From NCBI RefSeq assembly GCF_003063265.1, contig NZ_NERU01000024.1:1-61359 (forward strand): 61,359 nucleotides of DNA, written 5' to 3'. Both the position numbers and the translations under genes were made by a program. The stretch is from Limnohabitans sp. WS1. GTDB taxonomy: Bacteria > Pseudomonadota > Gammaproteobacteria > Burkholderiales > Burkholderiaceae_C. Under the pieces are notes generated by a model. The model was given only the letters and a program-made list of their open reading frames with translations. It had not been told where the DNA came from and did no database searches. Positions within the stretch are counted from its first letter, which is position 1. Each line of letters begins with the position of its first letter. Shown here one piece after another: positions 16,873-26,359 of this stretch.

Positions 16873-17883
16873 TCAAGCCTTGTCTGCCAAGCTCAGATGC
16901 GCCGAATGCGCCTGCTGGTCCGCGTGGTAGCTCGAACGCACCATCGCACCCACCGCTGCATGTGAAAAGCCCATTTCATAGGCCTTGGCCTCGAACATCT
17001 TGAAGGTGTCGGGGTGCACGTAGCGGCGCACCGGCAGGTGGCTGTTGCTGGGGGCCAGGTACTGGCCAATGGTCAGCATCTCGATGTTGTGCGCCCGCAT
17101 GTCGCGCATGACCTCCAGGATTTCTTCGTCCGTCTCACCTAGGCCGACCATGAGGCCACTCTTGGTCGGCACATTCGGGAAAAGCGCCTTGAATTTCTTC
17201 AGCAAGTTCAGTGAGAACTGGTAGTCCGAGCCGGGGCGCGCTTCCTTGTACAAGCGTGGCACGGTTTCCATGTTGTGGTTCATCACATCGGGCGGCGCGG
17301 CCTTCAAGATCTCGAGGGCGCGGTCGTCGCGCCCCCGGAAGTCGGGCACCAGCACTTCGATTTGGGTGGTGGGCGAGAGTTCGCGGGTTTTGCGAATGCA
17401 CTCGACAAAGTGCCCGGCACCGCCGTCGCGCAGGTCATCGCGGTCCACGCTGGTGATGACCACGTACTTCAGTTGGAGCTGCGCAATGGTCTTGGCCAGG
17501 TTATCAGGCTCGTTCACATCCAGCGGGTCGGGGCGGCCGTGGCCCACGTCGCAAAACGGGCAGCGCCGAGTGCACTTGTCGCCCATGATCATGAAGGTGG
17601 CCGTGCCCTTGCCAAAGCATTCACCGATGTTGGGGCAGCTGGCTTCCTCGCACACGGTCACCAGTTTGTTGGCGCGCAACACATCTTTGATCTCGTAAAA
17701 ACGGGTGGTGGGCGAGCCCGCCTTGACACGTATCCATTCGGGCTTTTTCAACACCTCGGCTTGCTCGACCTTGACCGGAATGCGCGAGAGTTTGGCGGCG
17801 GCCTTTTGTTTGGCCATGGGGTCGTAGTTTTCAACGCTTTGCGCTTCGCGTACCACTGGGCGTTCGGTCGGGATGATGCTCAT
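16873..17883 (-). CDS. lipA: Lipoyl synthase
   Basis: A 336-residue radical-SAM enzyme that inserts two sulfurs into octanoyl groups on lipoyl domains. The auxiliary 4Fe-4S cluster ligands are Cys78, Cys83 and Cys89 (CEEASCPNIGEC) with the C-terminal Ser in RSSYHAD. The SAM cluster is CTRRCPFC (Cys104, 108, 111). The ATG at 17883 (MSIIPTERPV) gives the family length; the longer frame to 17991 overlaps lipB. It lies 43 bp downstream of lipB and completes protein lipoylation. Confidence 0.97.
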   Translation of the reverse strand: MSIIPTERPVVREAQSVENYDPMAKQKAAAKLSRIPVKVEQAEVLKKPEWIRVKAGSPTTRFYEIKDVLRANKLVTVCEEASCPNIGECFGKGTATFMIMGDKCTRRCPFCDVGHGRPDPLDVNEPDNLAKTIAQLQLKYVVITSVDRDDLRDGGAGHFVECIRKTRELSPTTQIEVLVPDFRGRDDRALEILKAAPPDVMNHNMETVPRLYKEARPGSDYQFSLNLLKKFKALFPNVPTKSGLMVGLGETDEEILEVMRDMRAHNIEMLTIGQYLAPSNSHLPVRRYVHPDTFKMFEAKAYEMGFSHAAVGAMVRSSYHADQQAHSAHLSLADKA

Positions 17884-17926
17884 CGGATTCTTTCGGTGGC
17901 CGCTCGGCGGCAGGTCAGGAGGCGTT

Positions 17927-18595
17927 TCAGAGTCGGGCCGCGAGTTGGCCCGCCAGCACCCGGGCGGCTTCGTCCCAAGTGGTTTCAACACCGATTGTAA
18001 AAAGGTCCACGGTTTTCAGGCCGGCATAACCACAGGGGTTGATACGCTCAAAGGGTTGAAGGTCCATGGCCACGTTCAGGGCCGCACCGTGGTAGGTGCA
18101 GTGGCGGCTGACTTTGATGCCCAAAGCGCTGATCTTGCCCAAGCCCTTGAAGGGGTCGCCCGCCGGGGCCGGGCCGACCAGGGCCGCGTGGCTGAAGGGG
18201 TCGTCCAGGCGCACATAAATGCCCGGCGCACCCGCCACCCGGTGGCCTGTCACGCCGAAGTGCGCCAGGGTGCGTATGACCGACTCTTCCAGCTTGAAGA
18301 CGTATTCCTTGACGTAGTACCCGGCGCGTTGCAGGTTGACCAAGGGGTAAGCCATGACTTGGCCGGGGCCATGAAAAGTGACTTGCCCACCCCGGTTGGT
18401 TTGAACCACCGGAATATCGCCGGGCATCAAGAGGTGCGAGGCTTGGCCCGCCAGCCCTTGGGTGAACACAGGCGGGTGTTCGCACATCCAAAGTTCATTG
18501 GGCGTAACAGGCGTGCGCGCGGTCGTGAACGCCTGCATGGCTTCGTAGGTTGGCAAGTACTCCACTTGCCCAAGAAGCCGGATGTCCATGCTCAA
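17927..18595 (-). CDS. lipB: Octanoyltransferase
   Basis: LipB moves octanoate from acyl carrier protein to lipoyl domains. The 222-residue protein has TNRGGQVTFHGPGQ at 67-79, Lys154 in GKISALGIK and the acyl-accepting Cys188 in INPCGYAG. It overlaps the 3' end of the ybeD-like gene by four bases (ATGA), and lipA follows, so ybeD-lipB-lipA form one unit. Confidence 0.97.
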   Translation of the reverse strand: MSMDIRLLGQVEYLPTYEAMQAFTTARTPVTPNELWMCEHPPVFTQGLAGQASHLLMPGDIPVVQTNRGGQVTFHGPGQVMAYPLVNLQRAGYYVKEYVFKLEESVIRTLAHFGVTGHRVAGAPGIYVRLDDPFSHAALVGPAPAGDPFKGLGKISALGIKVSRHCTYHGAALNVAMDLQPFERINPCGYAGLKTVDLFTIGVETTWDEAARVLAGQLAARL

Positions 18596-18891
18596 AGCAC
18601 GATTTTGACCATCGGGTGCGAGGTCAGGGCGCGGTACAGGTCGTCGAGTTGTTCGCGGCTGGTGGCCGTGATGCTGAGCGTCACGCCCAAGTAGTTGCCG
18701 CCTTTGCTGGGTCGCAATTCGATGGAAGCGGGATCAAAGCCAGGATCAAATTGCAAAGCAACTTGGCACATGGCCTCGGCAAAGCCGTCGACCATGGCAC
18801 CCATGACCTTGATCGGAAAGACCGATGGGTACTCGATCAGGGTGTCTTTGCGAGGGTCGATGCCTGCCGGTGGTGTGATGGAAGCACTCAT
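18592..18891 (-). CDS. ybeD: DUF493 (YbeD family) protein
   Basis: A 99-residue protein of the YbeD/DUF493 family, a small ACT-like fold of unknown function. It is usually found next to lipB, as here. Visible features are LIEYPSVFPIKVMGAMVDGF, the GGNYLGVTLSITATSREQLDDLYRAL core and the C-terminal HPMVKIVL. The start at 18891 (MSASITPPAG) fits the family; upstream residues to 18963 are not conserved. Confidence 0.92.
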   Translation of the reverse strand: MSASITPPAGIDPRKDTLIEYPSVFPIKVMGAMVDGFAEAMCQVALQFDPGFDPASIELRPSKGGNYLGVTLSITATSREQLDDLYRALTSHPMVKIVL

Positions 18892-18916
18892 GAAATAGTC
18901 CCTTAGAAACGCAAGC

Positions 18917-19363
18917 TTAACGCCAGACAGTGACGGCCAAAACCGCGAGCCAGCCCAATGCAAAATTGGTCAGTACCAAGGGGTGAATTTGTCCCAAAGC
19001 CTTGCCCGCAGAAGGCCAATCGGAGGTTGCCACGGCAGCTTTCAGACGTCGAAAAGGCGCAAACCAGATGTGGGCAAAAATCAGGCACATCAGCAGGCCC
19101 AGGGCTGACATGGCGTGCCAACCTGTCGGGGCGAGCTTCATGCCCGCTATCGACAACATCCAGAAACCGGAGGCCAGAATCAAGGCAATCGAGATCCAGA
19201 CCATGAAGAAAAATCGGGAAAGAACGTCAGACATCAAGCGCAGACGCTCAGGCGCTTGTAAAAGTTGGATCGCCACGGGGCGCAAAGCCAAAATGACCAA
19301 TGCCATCCCACCAAGCCAAACAATGCCTGCACCCAAGTGCAGAAATTTAACCCAATCGTACAT
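18917..19363 (-). CDS. CopD-like integral membrane protein
   Basis: A 148-residue protein with four hydrophobic spans. The first helix reads FLHLGAGIVWLGGMALVILALRP and the third carries HAMSALGLLMCLIFAHIWFAPFRRL; the histidines on helices 1 and 3-4 resemble the CopD/copper-resistance D group of small membrane proteins. Whether it handles copper or haem is not shown. It stands alone between the lip genes and the divergent atp operon. Confidence 0.75.
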   Translation of the reverse strand: MYDWVKFLHLGAGIVWLGGMALVILALRPVAIQLLQAPERLRLMSDVLSRFFFMVWISIALILASGFWMLSIAGMKLAPTGWHAMSALGLLMCLIFAHIWFAPFRRLKAAVATSDWPSAGKALGQIHPLVLTNFALGWLAVLAVTVWR

Positions 19364-19480
19364 GCCGTAACCCCTTGATCAATTTGTAATTTGTCGTTGA
19401 ACGAACAAGGGTTCGATTGTCACCTGAGTCGGTGCGAAGGCGAAACTTCTTAGACTGTAGGGACGGCGTATCAAAAAAAA

Positions 19481-19508
19481 TGAACAGGCACGGGTTTCTA
19501 CGTATAAT
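19481..19508 (+). promoter_or_regulatory. Probable promoter of the atp operon
   Basis: A perfect TATAAT (19503-19508) lies 50 bp upstream of atpI. TGAACA at 19481-19486 is a 4/6 match to the -35 box at 16-bp spacing. The 194-bp gap between the CopD-like gene and atpI holds no gene. Confidence 0.5.
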
Positions 19509-19557
19509 CAGAGGCTTTGCAGCATTTGCCAAGTGCGTAACCTGGTTGTAATTTGAG

Positions 19558-20076
19558 ATGGTCAAAATCGCCTCATCCACACAAACCGAAAGACGCGGCA
19601 ACAGCGAAGAGCTTGCAGATGAAGGCGAAGAAGCTGAATTCAAGCCCTTGACGGTCGCACAAGCACAAGCATGGCGACAAAACAACCCACAAGCCTCGCC
19701 TTGGCGAGTTCTGGGTTTGCAGGCGGGGGTTGGTGTGTTGATGGTCTTGCTTACGGGCTTGGTCACAGGGGATGCTGGTATGGCGGCTTCTGTGGCTTGG
19801 GGGTCAGTGGCAGTGGTCATTCCTGCCGTGGTGTTTGTCAGGGCTTTGAACCGGCAAATGCGACGGACTCAGCCGGGCTCAGCCTTGATGGGTTTGATGG
19901 TGTGGGAGTTGGTCAAGATTGCATTGACTGTGGCGCTGCTTCTGGTTGCGCCCAAAGTGATTTCTAATTTGAGCTGGTTTGCCTTGGTGGCAAGCTTTGT
20001 GGTGACGATGAAGATGTACTGGTTGGCCATGGCGCTGGGCTGGTTACAACAAAAATCGAAACCGACTATTTTTTGA
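19558..20076 (+). CDS. atpI: ATP synthase subunit I (assembly factor)
   Basis: The 172-residue protein is the first gene of the atp operon and has the AtpI pattern: an acidic, charged N-terminal region, then four membrane spans (VLGLQAGVGVLMVLLTGLVTG; SVAWGSVAVVIPAVVFVRAL; LMVWELVKIALTVALLLV; WFALVASFVVTMKMYWLAM). AtpI assists c-ring assembly and is not required in the final complex. atpB follows after 15 bp. Confidence 0.9.
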   Translation: MVKIASSTQTERRGNSEELADEGEEAEFKPLTVAQAQAWRQNNPQASPWRVLGLQAGVGVLMVLLTGLVTGDAGMAASVAWGSVAVVIPAVVFVRALNRQMRRTQPGSALMGLMVWELVKIALTVALLLVAPKVISNLSWFALVASFVVTMKMYWLAMALGWLQQKSKPTIF

Positions 20077-20091
20077 ACTGATTGGTGATTT

Positions 20092-20970
20092 ATGGCTGCT
20101 GAAAACGCTGGCGCACACGCCCCAACGGCTGGAGAGTACATCCAGCATCACTTGCAACACCTGCAAATGAATTTCTCATTTGAGGGAGTGAAGCAAACAA
20201 GCATCGTTGATTTCAGTTTGTTCAACCTGGACTCGGTCTTTTTCTCCCTCGTTTTGGGTGTCGTTGGCTGTGTTGTGCTGTGGGCGGCTGCTCGCAAGGC
20301 AACTTCGGGTGTTCCTGGACGTTTTCAGGCAGCGGTCGAGATCCTGTCTGAAATGGTTGAAAACCAGGCCAAGGGCGTGATCCACAACGCCAAGAGCCGC
20401 AAACTGATTTCGCCATTGGCCTTGACGGTGTTCGTCTGGATTTTCCTGATGAACGCGATGGACATGTTGCCGGTCGATCTGATTCCTGCTGCATGGCATG
20501 CTGCGGGTCCGGCTTTGGGCTTCAAAGACTACATGCGTGTGGTGCCAACAGCTGATTTGTCCACCACATTGGGTTTGTCCTGTTCAGTCTTGTTCATCTG
20601 CTTGGTCTACAACATCAAGATCAAAGGCTTGGGCGGTTGGGCGCACGAATTGATTGCTGCTCCGTTTGGTGATCACTGGGCTTTGTGGCCAGTGAACTTC
20701 CTGATGCAGATGATTGAATATTTGGCCAAGACGGTTTCGCATGGCATGCGACTGTTTGGCAACATGTTTGCGGGTGAGTTGGTGTTCATGTTGATTGCCC
20801 TCATGGGTGGCGGCTGGGCATTGTCGGCAACTGGCGTGGGTCTGGCCATTGGTCATATCGTCGCCGGTACCGTGTGGACTTTGTTCCACATCCTGGTCAT
20901 CACCTTGCAAGCCTTCATCTTTATGATGTTGACGCTGATCTACACAGGTCAAGCGCACGACGCACATTGA
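20092..20970 (+). CDS. atpB: F0F1 ATP synthase subunit a
   Basis: A 292-residue membrane subunit forming the proton half-channels. The essential arginine lies in the helix SHGMRLFGNMFAGELVFMLIAL, and the last helix reads LFHILVITLQAFIFMMLTLIYTGQA. N-terminal GEYIQHHLQHLQM is typical of proteobacterial AtpB. Confidence 0.98.
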   Translation: MAAENAGAHAPTAGEYIQHHLQHLQMNFSFEGVKQTSIVDFSLFNLDSVFFSLVLGVVGCVVLWAAARKATSGVPGRFQAAVEILSEMVENQAKGVIHNAKSRKLISPLALTVFVWIFLMNAMDMLPVDLIPAAWHAAGPALGFKDYMRVVPTADLSTTLGLSCSVLFICLVYNIKIKGLGGWAHELIAAPFGDHWALWPVNFLMQMIEYLAKTVSHGMRLFGNMFAGELVFMLIALMGGGWALSATGVGLAIGHIVAGTVWTLFHILVITLQAFIFMMLTLIYTGQAHDAH

Positions 20971-21027
20971 TGACACTTTTTCCCTTGTTTCTTGTTTCTT
21001 TTTTCCACTAACTTTTAGGAGCTTCTC

Positions 21028-21276
21028 ATGGAAAACATTCTCGGCCTGGTGGCATTGGCATGCGGTTTGATCGTTGGTCTGGGTGCTATCGGCGCTTCGA
21101 TCGGTATTGCTTTGATGGGCGGCAAATTCCTCGAGTCTTCGGCTCGTCAGCCTGAATTGATGAACGAACTCCAAACCAAGATGTTCATCTTGGCGGGTCT
21201 GATTGATGCTGCGTTCCTGATCGGTGTGGCCATCGCTTTGCTGTTCGCCTTCGCCAACCCCTTCGTTTTGAAGTAA
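21028..21276 (+). CDS. atpE: F0F1 ATP synthase subunit c
   Basis: An 82-residue two-helix hairpin that forms the c-ring. The proton-binding carboxylate is Asp60 in AGLIDAAFLIG. The polar loop is ARQPEL. Asp, and the lack of the Na+-type residue set, indicate a proton-driven enzyme. TTTTAGGAGCTTCTC supplies the ribosome-binding site. Confidence 0.98.
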   Translation: MENILGLVALACGLIVGLGAIGASIGIALMGGKFLESSARQPELMNELQTKMFILAGLIDAAFLIGVAIALLFAFANPFVLK

Positions 21277-21312
21277 TCCACGTACCTCTTCCAACAGAAG
21301 AAGGACTGAACC

Positions 21313-21783
21313 GTGAACATTAACGCTACTCTGTTCATTCAGATGATCGTTTTTGCGATTCTGGTGTGGTTCACGATGAAATTCGTGTGGCCCCCGATCA
21401 CAAAAGCGCTCGATGAACGGGCACAGAAAATCGCTGACGGCCTCGCTGCCGCCGACAAAGCCAAAGCCGAACTCTCCAGCGCCAATGCGCGAGTCGAGTC
21501 CGAGTTGGCCAAGTCGCGCAACGAGACGGCTACGCGCTTGGCTGACGCCGAGCGCCGTGCAAATGGCATCGTTGACGAAGCCAAAGCACGTGCCACCGAA
21601 GAAGGCAACAAGATCATCGCCGCTGCCAAGGCCGAAGCCGAGCAGCAAGCAGTCAAGGCCCGCGAAGCTCTGCGTGAGCAAGTTGCAGCCTTGGCCGTCA
21701 AAGGCGCCGAGCAGATTCTCCGCAAGGAAGTCAATGCCGGTGTCCACGCTGATCTGCTGAGCCGCCTCAAGACCGAGCTGTAA
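21313..21783 (+). CDS. atpF: F0F1 ATP synthase subunit b
   Basis: A 156-residue subunit with one N-terminal span (LFIQMIVFAILVWFTMKFVW) followed by a long charged alpha-helix (ALDERAQKIADGLAAADKAKAEL onward) that forms the peripheral stalk as a dimer and binds delta. Length matches E. coli b. Confidence 0.97.
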   Translation: MNINATLFIQMIVFAILVWFTMKFVWPPITKALDERAQKIADGLAAADKAKAELSSANARVESELAKSRNETATRLADAERRANGIVDEAKARATEEGNKIIAAAKAEAEQQAVKAREALREQVAALAVKGAEQILRKEVNAGVHADLLSRLKTEL

Positions 21784-21805
21784 AAAGCTCCAGCCAGAGA
21801 AGACC

Positions 21806-22336
21806 ATGGCAGAACTTGCTACCATCGCCCGCCCTTATGCCGAAGCGCTTTTCAAAGCGCAGGCATCCGATCTTGCTGGCACGGCCGCTTGGCTGGAAGA
21901 ACTCGCTGCTGTTGCCGACAACGCGCAACTGCAGCAGTTCATCGACAGCCCCAAAGTGTCCGACGAGCAGGCATTCGATCTGATCTCTGGCGTGCTGCGC
22001 ACAGCACTGCCTGAGGCTGGCAAGAATTTCCTGCACCTGGTGATCGAAAACCGCCGTCTCAGTGCGCTGCCTGTCGTTGCACAGCAGTACCGGGCGCTCA
22101 TGAATGCGCAAGGTGGCACCGCAGATGCGGTGGTCTACAGTGCATTCCCCATTGACGCTTCAGCTTTGGCTGATTTGTCGGCCACGCTCGAAAAGCGCTT
22201 TGCGCGCAAGCTCAACGTGAGCGTCGAGTTGGATTCTTCCTTGATTGGTGGCATCCGTGTGGTGGTGGGTGACGAGGTCCTCGATACCTCCGTCAAGGCC
22301 CGACTGGAACAAATGAAATCGGCCCTCACCGCTTAA
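21806..22336 (+). CDS. atpH: F0F1 ATP synthase subunit delta
   Basis: A 176-residue subunit linking the b dimer to the alpha3beta3 head. It begins MAELATIARPYAEALFKAQ and ends with the conserved KLNVSVELDSSLIGGIRVVVGDEVLDTSVKARLEQMK. Confidence 0.97.
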   Translation: MAELATIARPYAEALFKAQASDLAGTAAWLEELAAVADNAQLQQFIDSPKVSDEQAFDLISGVLRTALPEAGKNFLHLVIENRRLSALPVVAQQYRALMNAQGGTADAVVYSAFPIDASALADLSATLEKRFARKLNVSVELDSSLIGGIRVVVGDEVLDTSVKARLEQMKSALTA

Positions 22337-22379
22337 GCGGATTGAGACCGGACATATTTAAAGAAAGAAGGAAAGAGTC

Positions 22380-23933
22380 ATGCAACTCAATCCCGCAGAA
22401 ATTTCTGAACTGATCAAGAGCCGCATTGAAGGGCTGTCCGCCAGCGCCGATATCCGTAACCAAGGTACCGTGGTGTCGGTGACCGACGGTATCGTTCGCG
22501 TCCATGGCTTGTCCGACGTGATGCAAGGCGAGATGCTGGAATTCCCATCGACCGCCGATGGCAATGCCACATTTGGTCTGGCCCTGAACCTCGAGCGTGA
22601 CTCGGTCGGTGCCGTGATTTTGGGCGAATATGAGCACATCTCTGAAGGCGACACGGTCAAGTGCACCGGCCGTATTCTGGAAGTGCCCGTAGGCCCTGAA
22701 CTGATTGGCCGTGTGGTGAACGCCTTGGGTCAGCCGATTGACGGCAAAGGCCCCATCAACGCCAAAATGACCGACGTGATCGAAAAAGTCGCCCCTGGCG
22801 TGATCGCACGTAAGTCGGTTGACCAACCCATGCAGACTGGCCTGAAGTCGATCGACTCCATGGTGCCAGTGGGCCGTGGTCAGCGCGAATTGATCATTGG
22901 TGACCGTCAGACCGGCAAGACAGCCGTTGCGATCGACGCCATCATCAACCAAAAAGGTCAGAACATGACCTGCGTTTACGTCGCGATTGGCCAAAAAGCC
23001 TCGTCGATCAAGAACGTGGTGCGCGCTCTGGAACAAGCTGGCGCGATGGAATACACCATTGTGGTGGCCGCTTCCGCCTCTGAATCTGCTGCCATGCAGT
23101 ACGTGTCGGCCTACTCTGGCTGCACCATGGGCGAATACTTCCGTGACCGTGGCGAAGACGCTTTGATCGTGTATGACGATCTGTCCAAGCAAGCCGTGGC
23201 TTACCGTCAAGTGTCGCTGCTCTTGCGCCGCCCACCAGGCCGCGAAGCTTACCCTGGCGATGTGTTCTATTTGCACAGCCGTTTGCTCGAGCGTGCAGCC
23301 CGCGTGAATGCCGACTACGTCGAAGCCTTCACCAAAGGCGCAGTGACTGGCAAAACTGGTTCCTTGACGGCTTTGCCTATCATCGAAACCCAAGCCGGTG
23401 ACGTGTCCGCTTTCGTGCCCACCAACGTGATTTCGATCACCGACGGTCAGATCTTCTTGGAAACCAGCTTGTTCAACGCCGGTATCCGACCTGCGATCAA
23501 CGCCGGTATCTCGGTGTCCCGCGTGGGTAGCTCTGCTCAGACCAAGATCATCAAAGGTCAGTCTGGTGGTATCCGTACCGACTTGGCCCAGTACCGTGAA
23601 TTGGCCGCGTTTGCGCAGTTCGCCTCTGACTTGGACGAGTCCACACGCAAGCAGTTGGACCGTGGTGCCCGCGTGACCGAATTGCTCAAGCAAGCCCAGT
23701 ACAGCCCCTTGTCGATCAGCTTGATGGGTGCCAGCCTGTTTGCCGTGAACAAAGGCTTCATGGACGACATCGATGTCAAGAAAGTCTTGTCCTTCGAGCA
23801 TGGCTTGCACGCTTACCTGAAAGATTCGTGCGCCGCCTTGCTGGCCAAGATCGAAAGTTCCAAAGCGCTGGACAAAGAGGCAGAAGCCGAATTGAACACC
23901 GCAGTGGCTGCTTTCAAGAAAAGCTTTGCTTAA
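22380..23933 (+). CDS. atpA: F0F1 ATP synthase subunit alpha
   Basis: A 517-residue non-catalytic nucleotide-binding subunit. Visible: Walker A GDRQTGKTA, YVAIGQKAS, ALIVYDDLSKQAVAYRQVSLLLRRPPGREAYPGD region and ISITDGQIFLE. AAGAAAGAAGGAAAGAGTC precedes the ATG. Confidence 0.99.
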   Translation: MQLNPAEISELIKSRIEGLSASADIRNQGTVVSVTDGIVRVHGLSDVMQGEMLEFPSTADGNATFGLALNLERDSVGAVILGEYEHISEGDTVKCTGRILEVPVGPELIGRVVNALGQPIDGKGPINAKMTDVIEKVAPGVIARKSVDQPMQTGLKSIDSMVPVGRGQRELIIGDRQTGKTAVAIDAIINQKGQNMTCVYVAIGQKASSIKNVVRALEQAGAMEYTIVVAASASESAAMQYVSAYSGCTMGEYFRDRGEDALIVYDDLSKQAVAYRQVSLLLRRPPGREAYPGDVFYLHSRLLERAARVNADYVEAFTKGAVTGKTGSLTALPIIETQAGDVSAFVPTNVISITDGQIFLETSLFNAGIRPAINAGISVSRVGSSAQTKIIKGQSGGIRTDLAQYRELAAFAQFASDLDESTRKQLDRGARVTELLKQAQYSPLSISLMGASLFAVNKGFMDDIDVKKVLSFEHGLHAYLKDSCAALLAKIESSKALDKEAEAELNTAVAAFKKSFA

Positions 23934-23960
23934 TTTCTACCTGATCAAAAGGAGTCGCTG

Positions 23961-24848
23961 ATGGCATCGGGCAAGGAACTACGCACCAAGATCAAATCGG
24001 TGGAAAACACCAAGAAGATCACAAAAGCCATGGAGATGATTTCTGTCTCCAAAATGCGCAAGGCGCAGGAGCGTATGCGTACGGCCCGGCCTTACAGCGA
24101 GAAGATTCGCACCATTGCGACTCACCTCGGGCAGGCCAACCCTGAGTACGTGCACGCCTTCATGAAGCAAAACGACGGCAAGTCCGTCGGCTTCATCGTG
24201 GTGACCACGGACAAAGGGCTGTGCGGTGGCTTGAACACCAACCTGTTGCGTGCCGTGACGGGTCAATTGCGTCAAACGCAAGCAGAAGGCAAGACGCCAC
24301 TGGCTGTGGCCATCGGTGGTAAAGGTTTGGGTTTTCTCAACCGCGTCAATGCCAAAGTGGTGGCCCATGTCACCCATTTGGGCGACAAACCTCACTTGGA
24401 AAAGCTGATTGGCCCTGTCAAGGTGCTGCTGGATGCTTATGCCGCAGGTGAAGTCAGTGCTGTGTACCTGTGTTACAACAAGTTCGTCAGCACCATGGCG
24501 CAAGTGCCAACCATTGATCAGCTCTTGCCCTTGTCCTCGTCCAAGATGCAAGAAGATACCAAGGCAGCAGGTACGGTGTCGCATGGTTGGGATTACATCT
24601 ACGAACCCGATCCACAGTCGGTGATTGATGATTTGTTGGTCCGTTATGCAGAAGCGCTGGCTTATCAAGCAGTTGCAGAAAACATGGCTTCTGAGCACGC
24701 AGCGCGAATGGTCGCCATGAAGGCTGCAACAGACAATGCTGGCAATGTGATTGGCGAACTCAAACTCGTCTACAACAAGACCCGTCAAGCCGCCATCACC
24801 AAAGAACTGTCTGAAATCGTCTCTGGCGCAGCCGCGATCAGCGGTTGA
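23961..24848 (+). CDS. atpG: F0F1 ATP synthase subunit gamma
   Basis: A 295-residue central-stalk subunit. The N-terminal helix ASGKELRTKIKSVENTKKITKAMEMISVSKM and the C-terminal helix ARMVAMKAATDNAGNVIGELKLVYNKTRQAAITKELSEIVSGA are the conserved coiled-coil halves, with VVTTDKGLCGGLNTN between them. Confidence 0.98.
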   Translation: MASGKELRTKIKSVENTKKITKAMEMISVSKMRKAQERMRTARPYSEKIRTIATHLGQANPEYVHAFMKQNDGKSVGFIVVTTDKGLCGGLNTNLLRAVTGQLRQTQAEGKTPLAVAIGGKGLGFLNRVNAKVVAHVTHLGDKPHLEKLIGPVKVLLDAYAAGEVSAVYLCYNKFVSTMAQVPTIDQLLPLSSSKMQEDTKAAGTVSHGWDYIYEPDPQSVIDDLLVRYAEALAYQAVAENMASEHAARMVAMKAATDNAGNVIGELKLVYNKTRQAAITKELSEIVSGAAAISG

Positions 24849-24886
24849 TTCACAGTTCTGCTAAATCAAATTATTTGGAGCGAAAA

Positions 24887-26290
24887 ATGCAAGCCCAAGG
24901 AAAAATTGTTCAGTGTATTGGCGCTGTGGTCGACGTGGAATTTCCACGTAACCAGATGCCCAAAGTTTATGACGCACTCAAAATGGAAGGCTCTGCGCTG
25001 ACATTGGAAGTGCAGCAGCAACTCGGCGATGGCATCGTGCGCACCATTGCGCTCGGTTCTTCCGACGGCTTGCGCCGTGGTCTGATGGTGTTCAACACAG
25101 GCAAGGCGATCACCGTGCCCGTGGGCAAAGCCACACTGGGCCGAATCATGGACGTGTTGGGTTCACCCATCGACGAACGTGGTCCTGTCAGCCAAGAATT
25201 GACATCTTCCATCCACCGCAAGGCGCCAGCTTACGACGAACTGAGCCCATCACAAGAATTGCTGGAAACCGGCATCAAAGTGATTGACTTGGTCTGCCCG
25301 TTCGCCAAAGGCGGTAAGGTCGGTTTGTTCGGTGGTGCCGGTGTGGGCAAGACCGTGAACATGATGGAACTCATCAACAACATCGCCAAGGCGCACAGCG
25401 GTTTGTCCGTGTTTGCTGGTGTGGGTGAACGTACCCGTGAAGGTAACGACTTCTACCACGAGATGGCCGACTCCGGCGTCGTGAACCTCGAGAACCTGCC
25501 TGAGTCCAAAGTGGCCATGGTGTACGGTCAGATGAACGAGCCACCAGGCAACCGTTTGCGCGTCGCCTTGACCGGTCTGACCATCGCCGAATCCTTCCGT
25601 GACGAAGGCAAAGATGTGTTGTTCTTCGTGGACAACATCTACCGCTACACACTGGCCGGTACCGAAGTGTCCGCCTTGTTGGGCCGTATGCCTTCTGCTG
25701 TGGGTTACCAGCCAACGCTGGCCGAAGAAATGGGCCGTCTGCAAGAGCGTATCACCTCGACCAAAGTCGGTTCGATCACTTCCATCCAAGCCGTTTACGT
25801 GCCAGCCGATGACTTGACCGATCCATCGCCAGCGACCACCTTCGCGCACTTGGATTCGACCGTCGTGTTGTCGCGTGACATCGCTTCGCTCGGTATCTAC
25901 CCTGCTGTGGATCCTCTGGACTCCACCAGCCGTCAGCTCGATCCTTTGGTTGTGGGTCAAGACCACTACGAAACAGCCCGTGCTGTGCAAGGCACCTTGC
26001 AGCGTTATCGTGAACTGCGCGACATCATCGCCATCATGGGCATGGATGACTTGGCTCCAGAAGACAAGTTGGCCGTGGCCCGTGCTCGCAAGATCCAGCG
26101 TTTCCTGTCGCAGCCGTTCCACGTTGCTGAAGTGTTCACCGGCTCACCCGGCAAGTACGTCACCTTGGCCGAAACCATCCGTGGTTTCAAGATGATTGTT
26201 GCTGGCGAGTGCGATCACCTGCCAGAGCAAGCTTTTTACATGGTCGGCACCATCGACGAAGCTTTCGAGAAGGCTAAAAAGGCTGCGTAA
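24887..26290 (+). CDS. atpD: F0F1 ATP synthase subunit beta
   Basis: The 467-residue catalytic subunit. The ATG at 24887 follows TTTGGAGCGAAAA; the in-frame start at 24845 sits in the atpG stop region and is rejected. Visible: Walker A GGAGVGKTV, GVGERTREGNDFYHEM, the Walker B segment VLFFVDNIYRY and the beta signature PAVDPLDSTSR. Confidence 0.99.
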   Translation: MQAQGKIVQCIGAVVDVEFPRNQMPKVYDALKMEGSALTLEVQQQLGDGIVRTIALGSSDGLRRGLMVFNTGKAITVPVGKATLGRIMDVLGSPIDERGPVSQELTSSIHRKAPAYDELSPSQELLETGIKVIDLVCPFAKGGKVGLFGGAGVGKTVNMMELINNIAKAHSGLSVFAGVGERTREGNDFYHEMADSGVVNLENLPESKVAMVYGQMNEPPGNRLRVALTGLTIAESFRDEGKDVLFFVDNIYRYTLAGTEVSALLGRMPSAVGYQPTLAEEMGRLQERITSTKVGSITSIQAVYVPADDLTDPSPATTFAHLDSTVVLSRDIASLGIYPAVDPLDSTSRQLDPLVVGQDHYETARAVQGTLQRYRELRDIIAIMGMDDLAPEDKLAVARARKIQRFLSQPFHVAEVFTGSPGKYVTLAETIRGFKMIVAGECDHLPEQAFYMVGTIDEAFEKAKKAA

Positions 26291-26359
26291 GGCAGCGCAA
26301 TTGGGGGGCTGTTTCAATTTCCCCAATGCCCGCTTTAACGTACCTTTTAAGGAGAAAAC

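Noticed and set aside
17884..17991. Longer N-terminus for lipA
   Set aside because: It overlaps the lipB 3' end and adds residues absent from lipoyl synthases.
20584..21825. A long 413-residue minus-strand frame across atpB-atpF
   Set aside because: It is antisense to well-established ATP synthase genes and has Gln/Asp/His-rich shadow composition with no family match.
22326..23810. A 494-residue minus-strand frame opposite atpA
   Set aside because: It is the antisense shadow of the highly conserved atpA gene; long antisense frames are common in GC-rich coding DNA.
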